Assembly (NCBI RefSeq): GCF_019049655.1
Contig: NZ_JAFMOX010000052.1
Span: forward strand, 81,627-145,626
Direction: 5' to 3'
Source: Rahnella rivi
Lineage (GTDB): Bacteria > Pseudomonadota > Gammaproteobacteria > Enterobacterales > Enterobacteriaceae
DNA length: 64,000 nt
Positions 18,179-27,643 of this stretch are shown here, piece after piece. Every line of letters starts with the position of its first letter. The stretch's first letter is position 1. The notes below the pieces were generated by a model, which was given only the letters and a program-made list of their open reading frames with translations, was not told the DNA's origin and searched no databases. The position numbers were made by a program, and so were the translations under genes.

Positions 18179-18780
18179 ATGAACACGTCACCGTGGAACA
18201 AAGGCCGTATCGTCGGTCAAAAAAGACCACTTCAGATATCTCATATCTGGGGCTCCTAATCAGGCTTGAACTGGAAGGTCAGACGCGCGATTTGGCTCTG
18301 TTCAATATGGCTCTGGACAGTAAGTTACGAGGCTGTGATCTGGTAAAACTTAAAGTATCTGATGTTGTATATGATAGCTCTGTTTCAAGCAGAGCAACGG
18401 TGTTGAAGCAGAAAACCGGGTACCCTGTGCAATTTGAGATAACCCAAGGGACGAGAGAAGCTATTACTACATTGATAAACCTTGGTAATTTGCACAGTAA
18501 ATACTTCTTGTTCCGATCTTTGGTAGGTACTGACCAGCACATATCAACGCGGCAATATAACCGAATTTTTCATGGGTGGGTAGCAAAGCTTGGCCTCGAC
18601 GATTCACTGTACAGGACACATTCCATGAGAAGAACAAAACATTACCTGATCTACAAGAAAACTTATAATCACCGGGTGATCCAACTTCTGTTGGGCCATA
18701 GGAAACTGGAAAGCACAGTCCGTTATCTGGGCATTGAAGTCGATGATGCGCTAGAGATCCCTGAATCGATTGAAGTCTAA
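18179..18780 (+). pseudogene. tyrosine recombinase, frameshifted
   Basis: A short tyrosine recombinase (about 200 aa) of a type common in enterobacterial accessory regions. From the ATG at 18179 it reads MNTSPWNKGRIVGQKRPLQI and stops after HIWGS at 18257. The rest (LLIRLELEGQTRDLALF...) continues in another frame to 18780. One missing base near 18253 explains this. Catalytic residues are otherwise present: Arg in KLRGCDL, HSMRR, the LLLGH box and the tyrosine in TVRYLG. Reading the second frame from a GTG at 18193 gives an unrelated N-terminus and is not credible. Its place next to the defence block suggests it once moved or rearranged that DNA. Confidence 0.85.
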
Positions 18781-18871
18781 GGTTGTCAGGGCTGCAAACT
18801 CAGCCCTGTACCAAGAGTTGCCGTTGGCGGCTAGTTGTACTTGATGTATGCTTACGAAACCATTTATCTCA

Positions 18872-19774
18872 CTAACTTGAACGATTTTGCGCCTTGATTT
18901 TTTCAAGTAACTTTAATAGTGGGTTGTCATAATGGTAATATTCTTTTCTTATATTATCTTTAAAATGCTCAGATAATATTGGCTTATCCTCCCTATAAAA
19001 TATTTCATTTTTTGAATATACCTGAACGGTGTCGTTACAGATTTTTACCTCTTCCTCATTTACTGCTACTGATATTAACGAATCATCTTTTTTTCTTTCT
19101 TTTGCATCGATAATGACACATATATGAGGTGTAAGTGGACATACTAATGTCGGTGATCTATTTGGTATAGTAACTGTTGGAATGTCATGATAAAATCCAT
19201 CACCAAAGATAAACTCTTTTTCTTTACTTAGAAGAAGGTAAATTGATGCTTCGTTTTTTATATGATTTGTAATATTTTTAAGCGCATCTCTCATATTGAT
19301 AGCGATCAACCTATCCTTCTCTAGCGCCCGTATCTCTCCCCTAATTTTTTCAGCAATGGCTATACATCCATCCCTATACATTGGGCTTCTTACTGCTAGT
19401 GAAACAATTATTTCTATGAGTAATTCATGTTCTTCTGACGAACAGATATTAGATTTTGTAGAGCTTTCACTCTCACATTGAAAGTGCTTAATCCGAATCT
19501 CTGATAATAAATTTATTATTACGTTTGAATTATAGTCTGCTTTATCAAAAAAAAATTCAAAATTTTGATCGAAACTCGACCTTTTTTCTGGATTATCGCT
19601 GAGTTTAATTATATGACCATTTTTTATTACAGCTAAGGATTTTGGTTTTACTTCGGTGCTTTCTCCCTTTGCATTCAATCTATTAATGAAGCCTCTTGAG
19701 TTCCCCCAGTGTTTAGAAATTGTTTGTGGCCACCAATGATGTCTTTCAGTTTTAAGACTTTTATCATGTTTCAT
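18872..19774 (-). CDS. hypothetical protein, HHWWPQ-type (DUF4238-like)
   Basis: A 300-aa protein. It begins with a RHHWWPQTISKHW motif reminiscent of DUF4238 (H-x-x-P-x-x-x-x-x-x-F/W), a family often seen in defence islands. The rest has no feature I recognise: a charged helical middle (GEIRALEKDRLIAINMRDAL) and no membrane segment. It is very AT-rich like the SIR2 gene, and it converges on the recombinase. A function in defence is only guilt by association. Confidence 0.6.
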   Translation of the reverse strand: MKHDKSLKTERHHWWPQTISKHWGNSRGFINRLNAKGESTEVKPKSLAVIKNGHIIKLSDNPEKRSSFDQNFEFFFDKADYNSNVIINLLSEIRIKHFQCESESSTKSNICSSEEHELLIEIIVSLAVRSPMYRDGCIAIAEKIRGEIRALEKDRLIAINMRDALKNITNHIKNEASIYLLLSKEKEFIFGDGFYHDIPTVTIPNRSPTLVCPLTPHICVIIDAKERKKDDSLISVAVNEEEVKICNDTVQVYSKNEIFYREDKPILSEHFKDNIRKEYYHYDNPLLKLLEKIKAQNRSS

Positions 19775-19969
19775 TATTACCCCATATTCTATTTAAAACA
19801 AATGGCTTACTCGGGGATTCTAAATGCTAACGACAAACAAAACAAAGAAATTTGTGCGATGAAGATCACTGAGCAACTTCGTTATTTATAACTATACTTT
19901 CCGCGCCAAGCTAAATTGTTCAAGGGATTACCTTAACCAGCACTCACTCTAGTGATAATCTTTTCTCTA

Positions 19970-20037
19970 CCGGCCGCTAATCGCTCAAAGCGGACCATTT
20001 ACCCCCTCATGTTTGCTTCGTGCCAGGGGCGTTCGTC
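19970..20037. repeat. dispersed palindromic repeat, copy B
   Basis: GCTCAAAGCGGACCATT (19983-19999) followed by CATGTTTGCTTCGTGCCAG (20008-20026) has the same order and spacing as copy C. It sits at the right edge of the AT-rich block. Confidence 0.65.
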
Positions 20038-20048
20038 AGGATAATTTA

Positions 20049-20450
20049 TTATTTTACCTTCGCCAAGATGGCTCTGAACAGTTCGATAGCCTTCCAGATG
20101 TCATCCTGTGTATCTCCATCACAATCAGGAACTGTGACCAACTCAGCTTTGAGCTGCTTTATAAGGATATGTGCATCTGCAACTTCATCAATTCGACATT
20201 TTGAAGCAATACGAGGTATCGCTGTCGAAGGGAGACTGGATTGAGGTGGAGGATTGGTATATTCGGCTGCAATTAGTTTTTTGTAATTTACGCATATGAT
20301 CAATACACCCGGAGAAGTGGTTGAGATAACAGAAGTTATGCTACATGGTAATTTTCCTGAAAAAAGAAGCCAAGAAAATAGCTGAATACTACTCTTCCGC
20401 ATTTCACTCAAAGCAGCCCTTAGTTTCGCCTCTGGCTGCTTCGTGCCCAT
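20049..20450 (-). CDS. doubtful hypothetical protein
   Basis: A 133-aa open frame. The C-terminal 50 residues (IDEVADAHILIKQLKAELVT...) have a plausible protein composition. The N-terminal start overlaps a degenerate piece of the dispersed repeat (near 20430-20455) and has no clear ribosome-binding site. It may be the remnant of a longer gene. No family recognised. Confidence 0.25.
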   Translation of the reverse strand: MGTKQPEAKLRAALSEMRKSSIQLFSWLLFSGKLPCSITSVISTTSPGVLIICVNYKKLIAAEYTNPPPQSSLPSTAIPRIASKCRIDEVADAHILIKQLKAELVTVPDCDGDTQDDIWKAIELFRAILAKVK

Positions 20451-20508
20451 GCAGCCCTTGCAAAAACAGGCGTAAATAAGTCAACCGGGAGCGGAAGGTG
20501 AGTGTTTG

Positions 20509-20976
20509 TCAGCCCGGTTTGTTGTCATGGGTATAAATATCAGGCCGGGTAATGGTCCATGCATAGTTTTCGCGATTTACGGGCTCATACCCAAGCTTTT
20601 CATAAAGCCAGGGAGCTGTTGTTGTGAACAACATTATTCTGCGTAGCTTTTCAAACACAGGGTGAAGGTGTATGCATTCCATCACCCATCTTCCAAGGCC
20701 TTCTCCCTGATATTCTTCAAGCACATAGACATCGCAAAGGTAGGCGAATGTCGCATAGTCCGTTATCAGACGAGCGAAACCTATCTGGATTTCATTATGA
20801 TAAACGCCAAAGTTAAGGCTGTTTTCTATTGATGCAGAGACAATATCCAGACCAATACCTTTAGCCCAGGTAGATCTGGTCAGATACCGGTGTATAGCCT
20901 CTACATCCAATTTCTCTGTGTCTGTGCTTACCAGGTACATATCCTTCTGCCACTCATGTTTCTCTGAAATGTTCAC
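20509..20976 (-). CDS. GNAT family N-acetyltransferase
   Basis: A 155-aa acetyltransferase. The acetyl-CoA motif A is clear (LCDVYVLEEYQGEGLGRWVM, about 84-103) and a C-terminal APWLYEKLGYEPV provides motif B. It is similar to the cytosolic small-molecule or antibiotic-type GNATs in general shape. Substrate unknown. It stands as a single gene divergent from the SDR. Confidence 0.88.
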   Translation of the reverse strand: MNISEKHEWQKDMYLVSTDTEKLDVEAIHRYLTRSTWAKGIGLDIVSASIENSLNFGVYHNEIQIGFARLITDYATFAYLCDVYVLEEYQGEGLGRWVMECIHLHPVFEKLRRIMLFTTTAPWLYEKLGYEPVNRENYAWTITRPDIYTHDNKPG

Positions 20977-21158
20977 TTTCTTTCCTGCCCGGAAGATTTA
21001 GGGAAATCTCACCTTATCATCCGATGGAAAAATTGTACTGCCAGAATCGATCTGCGCAGGGCATCCATTCGTGTCACTTCCACATGATTAAACAGATGAC
21101 GACTACGGTTATCTTTCGTAAGGTAAATGCCGATTCAAAGGTTCAAAGGAGCGTAATG

Positions 21159-21899
21159 ATGGGAAGATTTCACGGTAAACGTGTACTTATCACGGGTGGC
21201 ACCAGCGGTATTGGGCTGGCAGGCGCGCTGCGAATTGTGAAAGAGGGAGGACAGGTTGCCATCACGGGGCTGAGTGACGAACGTCTGGCCCAAACCCGCA
21301 CGCTGTTGCCGGACACCGCGCTGATCCTGAAAAGTGATGCGGCAAGTGAGGCGGATATTGATGCGCTCGCTACCGCAGTCAGCGGCTGGGGGCAGCTCGA
21401 CGGATTGTGGCTGAATGCGGGTTACGCAGAAATTGGTGCACCGGAATCCGTTACGGCCGACGCCTTTAACCGCATGATGAATGCCAATGTACGCGGGCCG
21501 ATGTTGCAGCTTGCATCACTTTCCAACATGTTGAACCCAGGTGCATCCGTGTTGGTCACCGCATCGTCTTCGGTCTACGAAGGTGCGCCCATGACCAGCT
21601 TATATGCTGCAACCAAAGGCGCCGTGGTTGCCATGGTAAAAAGCTGGGCCGCCTCACTGGCCGCGCGCGACATTCGCGCCAATACGCTGGTGCCGGGACC
21701 TGTCGAGACGAATTTCAGGCACTTCATGTCCGAAGAGTCGCGGCAAAAGTTTGAAGATTTTGTGGTAAGCCAGGTGCCTCTCAGGCGAGCCGGTACCGCT
21801 GATGAAGCTGCCGCCGTGGCACTTTTTCTGCTCTCAGACGATGCGTCCTACGTAACCGGAAGCCAGTATGCGGTGGACGGCGGCCTGGTTCACTATTGA
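21159..21899 (+). CDS. short-chain dehydrogenase/reductase
   Basis: A 246-aa classical SDR. I chose the start at 21159 (or 21156) because AAAGGAG lies just upstream and the protein then begins MGRFHGKRVLITGG. Motifs are TGGTSGIG (cofactor), NAG (about residue 86), the catalytic Ser in TASSSVYEG, and YAATKG with the active Tyr and Lys. The C-terminal SQYAVDGG is typical. Substrate unknown. Confidence 0.9.
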   Translation: MGRFHGKRVLITGGTSGIGLAGALRIVKEGGQVAITGLSDERLAQTRTLLPDTALILKSDAASEADIDALATAVSGWGQLDGLWLNAGYAEIGAPESVTADAFNRMMNANVRGPMLQLASLSNMLNPGASVLVTASSSVYEGAPMTSLYAATKGAVVAMVKSWAASLAARDIRANTLVPGPVETNFRHFMSEESRQKFEDFVVSQVPLRRAGTADEAAAVALFLLSDDASYVTGSQYAVDGGLVHY

Positions 21900-22079
21900 T
21901 CTTAAAAATCAATTTAAATCATTATCTTACTTAATCAGTTGGTCATCGATTCACTTACCCGTTTTGGGTAGGTGGATCATGCTGACGCGACAGACAGCGG
22001 CTGCGAACGACAGGGTGGTCGGCTGTTACTGAGAAGGTTATAAGATGCTTTTGCCAGAGTTGAGTGTTAAGCAAACCCT

Positions 22080-22739
22080 ATGTCAAACGTCATTTCCACA
22101 ATGAGTCGTCCGCTGTTTATTTCTCTGGACGGGCCCAAGGGAGTCGGCAAAACCACACTGCTGGAGGCCATGACGAAAGTGCTCAGGGCAGATAACAAGA
22201 AGGTGATCCGACTTAGCGAGAAAAAAAGCGATCCTTACAGGGGGGAAACAATGGCCCTCGTGAACAGGCTCGCCAGACATCCCTCCCTGGAATTGGAGCG
22301 GGAAGTTTGTGAGCGCTTTGCTGATAGCCGTGCCTGGATTTCCGAGCATGTGCTGCCTAAACAGCCACCGGACAGCATTATCTTAATGGATCGCTGGTAC
22401 CCGTCGGAAGCCGCGTTTCGCCGGAAGGTTCCATTTGCAGAGATTTTACAGCTTAATATTGAACGAAACGTGCGTACGCCAGACCTGCATATCGGGGTGG
22501 TTACTGCGCCTGACATTTCATGGGCCAGGGCCGCGGCCAGAACGCGTGGGCTAAGCAGTACTGTCATTCATAAGCTGGAAGAGCATGTCGCTTGTAGCAG
22601 GGCGTTCGAGCGAGAAGTTGCAGCTCAGGGCTGGGTGTTATGCCGTAATGAAGGAATCATCGAAGACGCAACGGCGCAGGTTATTTCTGAGATCTACAAA
22701 GTGCTAAAATGCCCTGCAGGCATCGGTTTTGCGGACTGA
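22080..22739 (+). CDS. thymidylate kinase-like P-loop nucleotide kinase
   Basis: A 219-aa kinase with Walker A DGPKGVGKTT (about 18-27). The DR motif of dTMP kinases appears as LMDRWYPSEAAF, and a lid-like arginine stretch (ARAAARTRGL) follows. It is an accessory paralogue rather than Tmk itself, given the divergent sequence and isolated context. The start may be the ATG at 22080 or the one at 22101. Confidence 0.75.
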   Translation: MSNVISTMSRPLFISLDGPKGVGKTTLLEAMTKVLRADNKKVIRLSEKKSDPYRGETMALVNRLARHPSLELEREVCERFADSRAWISEHVLPKQPPDSIILMDRWYPSEAAFRRKVPFAEILQLNIERNVRTPDLHIGVVTAPDISWARAAARTRGLSSTVIHKLEEHVACSRAFEREVAAQGWVLCRNEGIIEDATAQVISEIYKVLKCPAGIGFAD

Positions 22740-22825
22740 GCTTCTGCCGCATGTCGCCTGTTATTACAGCAACTTATTGCGTCACCCTCTGTTCGACTTT
22801 GCACATCTTCTCTGAGGAGCCCGAC

Positions 22826-23302
22826 ATGACCACCTTTCATCAACTCACCGCCACCAGTCTGGGTGGCCAGCCCATCTCTATGGCCGACTATGCGGGTAAG
22901 CTGGTTCTGGTGGTGAATACCGCCAGCCATTGTGGCTTCACGCCGCAGTACGCAGGCCTTGAATCGCTCTACAAGAAGTTCGCCGCCCAGGGGCTGGTGG
23001 TGCTTGGTTTCCCCTGTAACCAGTTCGGTAATCAGGAACCCGGCGGTGCCGACGACATCGCGCAGACCTGCCACATCAACTATGGCGTGAGTTTCCCGAT
23101 ATTCGAAAAAGTGGAAGTCAACGGCCCGGCTACGCACCCGGTGTTTCTTTACCTGAAAGACGAATTACCCGGTGTGCTGGGTGGGCGGATCAAGTGGAAC
23201 TTCACTAAGTTCCTGATCGGGCGCGACGGCAAACCCCTCAGGCGTTTTGCACCGATCACTACGCCGGAGAAAATGGAAGCCGTCATTGTTGCTGCACTTT
23301 AA
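22826..23302 (+). CDS. glutathione/thioredoxin peroxidase (BtuE-like)
   Basis: A 158-aa GPx-family peroxidase. The start at 22826 is set by GAGGAG eight bases upstream and by the usual N-terminus MTTFHQL. The peroxidatic Cys36 is in NTASHCGFTP, the glutamine is in FPCNQFGNQEPG, and the tryptophan/asparagine pair is in IKWNFTKFL. It reduces hydroperoxides. It is an independent gene. Confidence 0.92.
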   Translation: MTTFHQLTATSLGGQPISMADYAGKLVLVVNTASHCGFTPQYAGLESLYKKFAAQGLVVLGFPCNQFGNQEPGGADDIAQTCHINYGVSFPIFEKVEVNGPATHPVFLYLKDELPGVLGGRIKWNFTKFLIGRDGKPLRRFAPITTPEKMEAVIVAAL

Positions 23303-23517
23303 ATCTAGGCGTTCGTGTAATTCCAATCGTCCACATTCAGAGAGCTTCTGACAAACTGATTATATCCGGATGCGGTTAACAACCGCTTTCGCCCTAAGCT
23401 GCCCCGCACCAGTGCTTTCGGACTCACCTTAAATAGAATGCGGATGACTAAAATAGGCATGAACGCGGTATTATAACTTCCAGAGTAAAATATAAAGTAA
23501 GTGATGTTAAGGAAACT

Positions 23518-23874
23518 ATGATGAAGAGAGATGCATTATACAGCTACGCACGAGAACACTTTAAATCTGAACCGGAATATCTCTGGAGCAACCTGCCGGG
23601 CTCCGCAGTACTCAGGCATCACGACGGAAAGAAATGGTTCGGTATCGTGATGAATGTATCTGGCACTAAGCTGGGTCTATAGACGGAAGATCAGGTCGAT
23701 GTGCTAGAAGTGAAAGTCAGACCGGAGCACATCGGCTCATTGCGTAAAAAAGAGGGTATCTTTCCTGCTTACCACATGAACAAAGAGCACTGGATAAGCA
23801 TACTTCTTTCCAGTCCGCTATCTTCCAAAGAAATATACGAGCTGCTTGAAGATAGCCATGATCTAACAGCCTGA
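23518..23874 (+). pseudogene. MmcQ/YjbR family protein interrupted by an amber codon
   Basis: A frame of 118 codons reads MMKRDALYSYAREHF ... WFGIVMNVSGTKLGL, then TAG at 23680-23682, then TEDQVDVLEVKVRPEHIGSL ... HWISILLSSPLSSKEIYELL to the TGA. The whole matches a YjbR/MmcQ (CyaY-like fold) protein in order and length, so the TAG is a single nonsense change. All else is in frame. It is either a recent pseudogene or suppressed. Confidence 0.85.
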
Positions 23875-24014
23875 TAAAATATATCAGGAAGGGTTCAATG
23901 AAAAAGCTGGGCTCACACCCAAAAATATATACACCAAAGAATCTTCACAAAGTTATGACCACTATGATTAGTTGGATATAAAAGCGCATATGTCTTCTGC
24001 GAGAGCTAACCTTC

Positions 24015-24078
24015 AGCTTTTCGCTCACAGCGGACCATTCATATCAGTATGTCTGCTTCGTGCCAGAAGCGGACATTG
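24015..24078. repeat. dispersed palindromic repeat, copy C
   Basis: The cleanest copy: TCGCTCACAGCGGACCATT (24021-24039), then ATGTCTGCTTCGTGCCAG (24049-24066) and AAGCGGACATT. Each half can fold on itself. It lies in the 414-base gap 23875-24288, which otherwise holds only the promoter region of the MFS gene. Confidence 0.7.
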
Positions 24079-24288
24079 CTCATGGTCAGTTATACCAACC
24101 AACGAAGATCAGGTCTGTTGCATTGAAGAATTTATGTCTACATAGAAACGCCTGAATACGTATTTCCCCCCTTATCAAACTCAGCGATGATCCTTTCTCC
24201 GGAAAATCATCCGGGCAACAACGCATAAAAGTTACGTTTCGCTATTTAACTTTGTGAATTTCATCTGCAATGTTTCTAAGGGTATTCC

Positions 24289-25467
24289 ATGCAAAATAAA
24301 AGCACTCTGCTTTTACTGGCGCTGTCTGTGGCTGTTTTCGGGGTAATCACCACCGAAATTGCCATCATCGGCTTACTGCCAAAACTGGTTTCTCAGCTCC
24401 ACGTCACGCCCACCCAGGTCGGTTTTCTGGTCAGCATCTATGCCATTATCGTGGCCGTTACCGGGCCTTTTATCACGCTGATGCTGTCTGGCTTTAACAA
24501 GAAAACGGTTCTGCTGAGCATTATTGTCGTCTTTATTGTGTCGAACCTGATTTATGCCACCACTGACGTGTTCAACCTGATGTTGGTGTTTCGCATTCTG
24601 CCTGCGCTGGCTCATGCCGTCTTCTTTGCCGTTGCGCTGGTTGTGGCCGCTAATTCCGTACCGAAAGAAAAAGCCGCAGGCGCTGCAGCAAAAGTGTTTG
24701 CCGGAGTGGCCATTGGGCTGGTGCTGGGTGTCCCCCTCAGCTCTCTGATTGCCGAGCATTTCTCTTTATCCGCAGCGTTTTACTTTGGTGCTGCAGCGTG
24801 CGTGCTGGCCTTCCTGGGCGTCCTGTTCCTGATGCCATCAATGCCGACCCTGCATAAGGTTTCCTTTGCCAGCCAGCTTTCCGTTCTGCGGAACGGTAAG
24901 CTGTGGCTGACCATCTCAACGGTAACGTTAATTTTCGCCGCAATGTTTTCCAGCTTTAGCTATGTTGCAGATTATCTTTCACGCGTTACTCACCTGAATA
25001 ACAATTACATCAGCGCCATGCTAATCCTCTTTGGTGTCTGTGGTTTTGCTGGCAACTTCGTGTTCAGCAGTTTCCTGCAAAAGAACGTAGTTAAAACCAC
25101 TCTGGTTTACCCGCTGCTGTTCACCTTGCTTTTGCTTTTGGTATGGTTCTTTGGCTTTTCACCGTTGGTGATGTGCCTGCTGACCGTGTTCTGGGGCGCA
25201 TTCCACTCATCCGGCCTGGTGGTCAGTCAGACCTGGCTGATGCGTGAAGCCAGCGAAGCGCCCGAGTTTGCCAACAGCCTTTATATGTCGTTCTCCAATC
25301 TGGGAATTACCCTCGGTTCACTGACGGGTGGATGGTTTATCGCCCGCCTGGGGACGCACTCGGTGGTACTGAGCAGCGTGATCTTCACTCTGCTGGCATT
25401 TGTCAGCATTCTGATTAAACACCGCTCTGATACTAAATCAGTACCGGTTCAGGAAGAGATGGCCTGA
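24289..25467 (+). CDS. MFS transporter, DHA1 (AraJ/YdhP/NepI-like)
   Basis: A 392-aa twelve-helix major facilitator of the sugar-efflux/DHA1 type: the N-terminal ITTEIAIIGLLPKL motif, helix 4 with FRILPALAHAVFF, and NSLYMSFSNLGITLGSLTGGW in helix 11 are typical. A proton-driven exporter; substrate not predictable. Good ribosome-binding spacing. A single gene upstream of the flavoenzyme cluster. Confidence 0.9.
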   Translation: MQNKSTLLLLALSVAVFGVITTEIAIIGLLPKLVSQLHVTPTQVGFLVSIYAIIVAVTGPFITLMLSGFNKKTVLLSIIVVFIVSNLIYATTDVFNLMLVFRILPALAHAVFFAVALVVAANSVPKEKAAGAAAKVFAGVAIGLVLGVPLSSLIAEHFSLSAAFYFGAAACVLAFLGVLFLMPSMPTLHKVSFASQLSVLRNGKLWLTISTVTLIFAAMFSSFSYVADYLSRVTHLNNNYISAMLILFGVCGFAGNFVFSSFLQKNVVKTTLVYPLLFTLLLLLVWFFGFSPLVMCLLTVFWGAFHSSGLVVSQTWLMREASEAPEFANSLYMSFSNLGITLGSLTGGWFIARLGTHSVVLSSVIFTLLAFVSILIKHRSDTKSVPVQEEMA

Positions 25468-25591
25468 AAAAAATAAAGACGGATCGCTGCTCTAAGTAGA
25501 ATCTATGGAACCTCTGTTCGGAACAGAACGGGGGTTTTATTCCCTCTTTCAGCACCGCATTATGGAGTTCAGTGATTAAAAGGAGCCTGTA

Positions 25592-26701
25592 ATGGAAAAG
25601 TTGTTTACTTCATACACCGTCGGCGACACGACAATTCAAACCCGTATTGTCATGGCACCGATGACCCGTTCCCGGGCCAGAGAAGGGGATATTGCCGATA
25701 ACCTCACCGCTAAATATTATCGTCAGCGCGCATCAGCAGGCCTTATCGTCAGCGAAGGCTCTCAAATTTCCGTTCAGGGGCAGGGGTATCTTTTTACGCC
25801 TGGTATCTACTCTGCTGCACAGGTAGAGGGATGGAAGAAAACGACTCAGGCTGTTCATCAGGCAGGCGGCAAAATATTCATCCAGCTCTGGCATGTTGGG
25901 CGAATTTCGCATGTCAGTCTGCAAAAGAATGGCGCCGCCCCCGTCAGCTCAGTTGCCGTCAGGGCTGAAAACTCGACGTGTTATGCCCGTGATGAAAATG
26001 GCATTGCTGGACCTGTTCCGGTTTCATTCCCGCGCGCTCTTTCAGCCAAAGAGATCGGTTTGGTCATTCAGGATTATGTACAGGCCGCTGAAAATGCTAT
26101 TGAAGCGGGTTTTGACGGCGTCGAAATCCACGCGGCAAACGGCTATCTGCTTGAACAGTTTATTAATGGCGCTCTGAACACGCGCAGCGATGAATACGGT
26201 GGTGAGAGAATTGAGAACCGACTGCGATTCGTGCTTGAAGTGACTGACGCTGTATCACGGGCGATCGGTGGAGGAAAAACCGGCATACGACTTGCGCCAT
26301 TTGGTCGTCTGTTTGATATGCATGCATTCAGCGGTGAAGAACAAACCTGGCTGACGCTGGCAGAAGAGCTCACGACACGCCAGCTGGCCTATGTTCACCT
26401 GAGCGATCAACAGACTTTAGGTGAACAGGCTATTCCTGAAGGATTCATTGAGAAATTCCGAAAGGCCTACAGTGGCACTCTCATTATTGCAGGGGGATTC
26501 GATAAGCAACGAGCCGAAATTTACCTGCAGGAAGGAAAAGCGGATCTCATTGCTTTTGGCAGACCCTATATTGCCAATCCTGACCTCACAGAGCGGATGA
26601 AAAACAACTGGCCGCTGAATGAAGTTAACCGGGCAACAATGTATGGTGGGGCTGAGGAAGGCTATACCGATTATCCGTTCTGGCCAGATACAACGGCATA
26701 G
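25592..26701 (+). CDS. Old Yellow Enzyme family NADH:flavin oxidoreductase (NemA-like)
   Basis: A 369-aa FMN-dependent ene-reductase. MAPMTRSRA (21-29), HVGR near 101, the substrate-binding pair H180/N183 in EIHAANGYL, and LIAFGRPYIANPDL for FMN phosphate are all present. It reduces alkenes of unsaturated carbonyls or nitro compounds with NAD(P)H. AGGAG precedes the ATG. Its 3' end meets the LysR gene 8 bases away (tail to tail). It resembles the second, interrupted OYE at 29.6 kb. Confidence 0.93.
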   Translation: MEKLFTSYTVGDTTIQTRIVMAPMTRSRAREGDIADNLTAKYYRQRASAGLIVSEGSQISVQGQGYLFTPGIYSAAQVEGWKKTTQAVHQAGGKIFIQLWHVGRISHVSLQKNGAAPVSSVAVRAENSTCYARDENGIAGPVPVSFPRALSAKEIGLVIQDYVQAAENAIEAGFDGVEIHAANGYLLEQFINGALNTRSDEYGGERIENRLRFVLEVTDAVSRAIGGGKTGIRLAPFGRLFDMHAFSGEEQTWLTLAEELTTRQLAYVHLSDQQTLGEQAIPEGFIEKFRKAYSGTLIIAGGFDKQRAEIYLQEGKADLIAFGRPYIANPDLTERMKNNWPLNEVNRATMYGGAEEGYTDYPFWPDTTA

Positions 26702-26709
26702 CCGTCCCA

Positions 26710-27621
26710 TCAGTCAAGTAAGCCGTCTTCTGCTGCCTTTATCAACGTGTCCACAACATAACGAATTTTAGGTAACAGTTGGCGGTTTTTAGGCCAGAGC
26801 GCACTGATGGGCATTTCTCCACCGGAATGTCCGACCAGAACCTCTTTCAGCTCCCCTGATTCAAGATATTTTCCAACCAGCCATAACGGCAGTTGTGAAA
26901 GCCCACAGCCCGCCAGCGTGGCCGATAACATCGCATCTCCGTCCGCAAACTCATGGGTCGCTGGCGGCGTATACCGCGAAATCTGACCATCATTTTCTTT
27001 GAGTAGCCAGGAGATCGGCTGATTCCGGCGAAACCCCACCACACACTGATGCTGGCTCAGTTCTTCAGATGAAACGGGTTCTCCACCGTACAGTAAATAG
27101 TCAGGAGAAGCGCAGATAACCAGTTTCTGCGTGGTCAGCCTTCTGGCAACCAGCCCACTGCTGTCGGCAAGTTCACCAATGCGGATGACAAGGTCAATAC
27201 CCTCCTCAATGAGGTCGACAAATCGTTCGCTGAAAGTGACGGTCAATGCGAGTTCGGGATAACGGCGTGTAATCTGCAGCAGGATCGGCAAAATACGCTG
27301 TCTGCCAAAGGCTGCGGGTAAGTCCACCCGAAGCCGCCCTGAAGGCTGGCAGATATGAGAGGTCAACTCGGCTTCTGCCTGCTCAAGAATATCCATGGCA
27401 TTTTGACAACTTATCAGGAAACGCTCACCATCCGGCGTCAGGCTCAGACGCCGCGTGGATCGCAGAAACAATTTAAGTCCCAGCCTGGCTTCAAGGCGAC
27501 CCACACTTTTACCAACGGCTGATTTTGTCAGCCCGAGTCTCTCAGCCGCCGCGGTAAAACTTCCCTGCTGTGCAGTAGTGACAAAGGCGGTAATTCCGCC
27601 CAGGTGATCGGTATTTCGCAT
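26710..27621 (-). CDS. LysR-family transcriptional regulator
   Basis: A 303-aa LTTR from the ATG at 27621 (MRNTDHLGGITAFVTTAQQ); the longer frame has a non-family N-terminus. The helix-turn-helix GSFTAAAERLGLTKSAVGKSVGRLEARLG is at about 18-46 and an effector domain follows. It lies 22 bases after the SnoaL-like gene on the same strand, so the two form an operon. It probably controls the flanking flavoenzyme genes. Confidence 0.92.
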   Translation of the reverse strand: MRNTDHLGGITAFVTTAQQGSFTAAAERLGLTKSAVGKSVGRLEARLGLKLFLRSTRRLSLTPDGERFLISCQNAMDILEQAEAELTSHICQPSGRLRVDLPAAFGRQRILPILLQITRRYPELALTVTFSERFVDLIEEGIDLVIRIGELADSSGLVARRLTTQKLVICASPDYLLYGGEPVSSEELSQHQCVVGFRRNQPISWLLKENDGQISRYTPPATHEFADGDAMLSATLAGCGLSQLPLWLVGKYLESGELKEVLVGHSGGEMPISALWPKNRQLLPKIRYVVDTLIKAAEDGLLD

Positions 27622-27643
27622 GTTGAATATTCCGTTAAGTGCT

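Noticed and set aside
18193..18780. Recombinase read as one intact ORF from a GTG at 18193
   Set aside because: Its first 17 residues are an out-of-frame reading of the conserved N-terminus that is found in the other frame from 18179; a frameshift explains it better.
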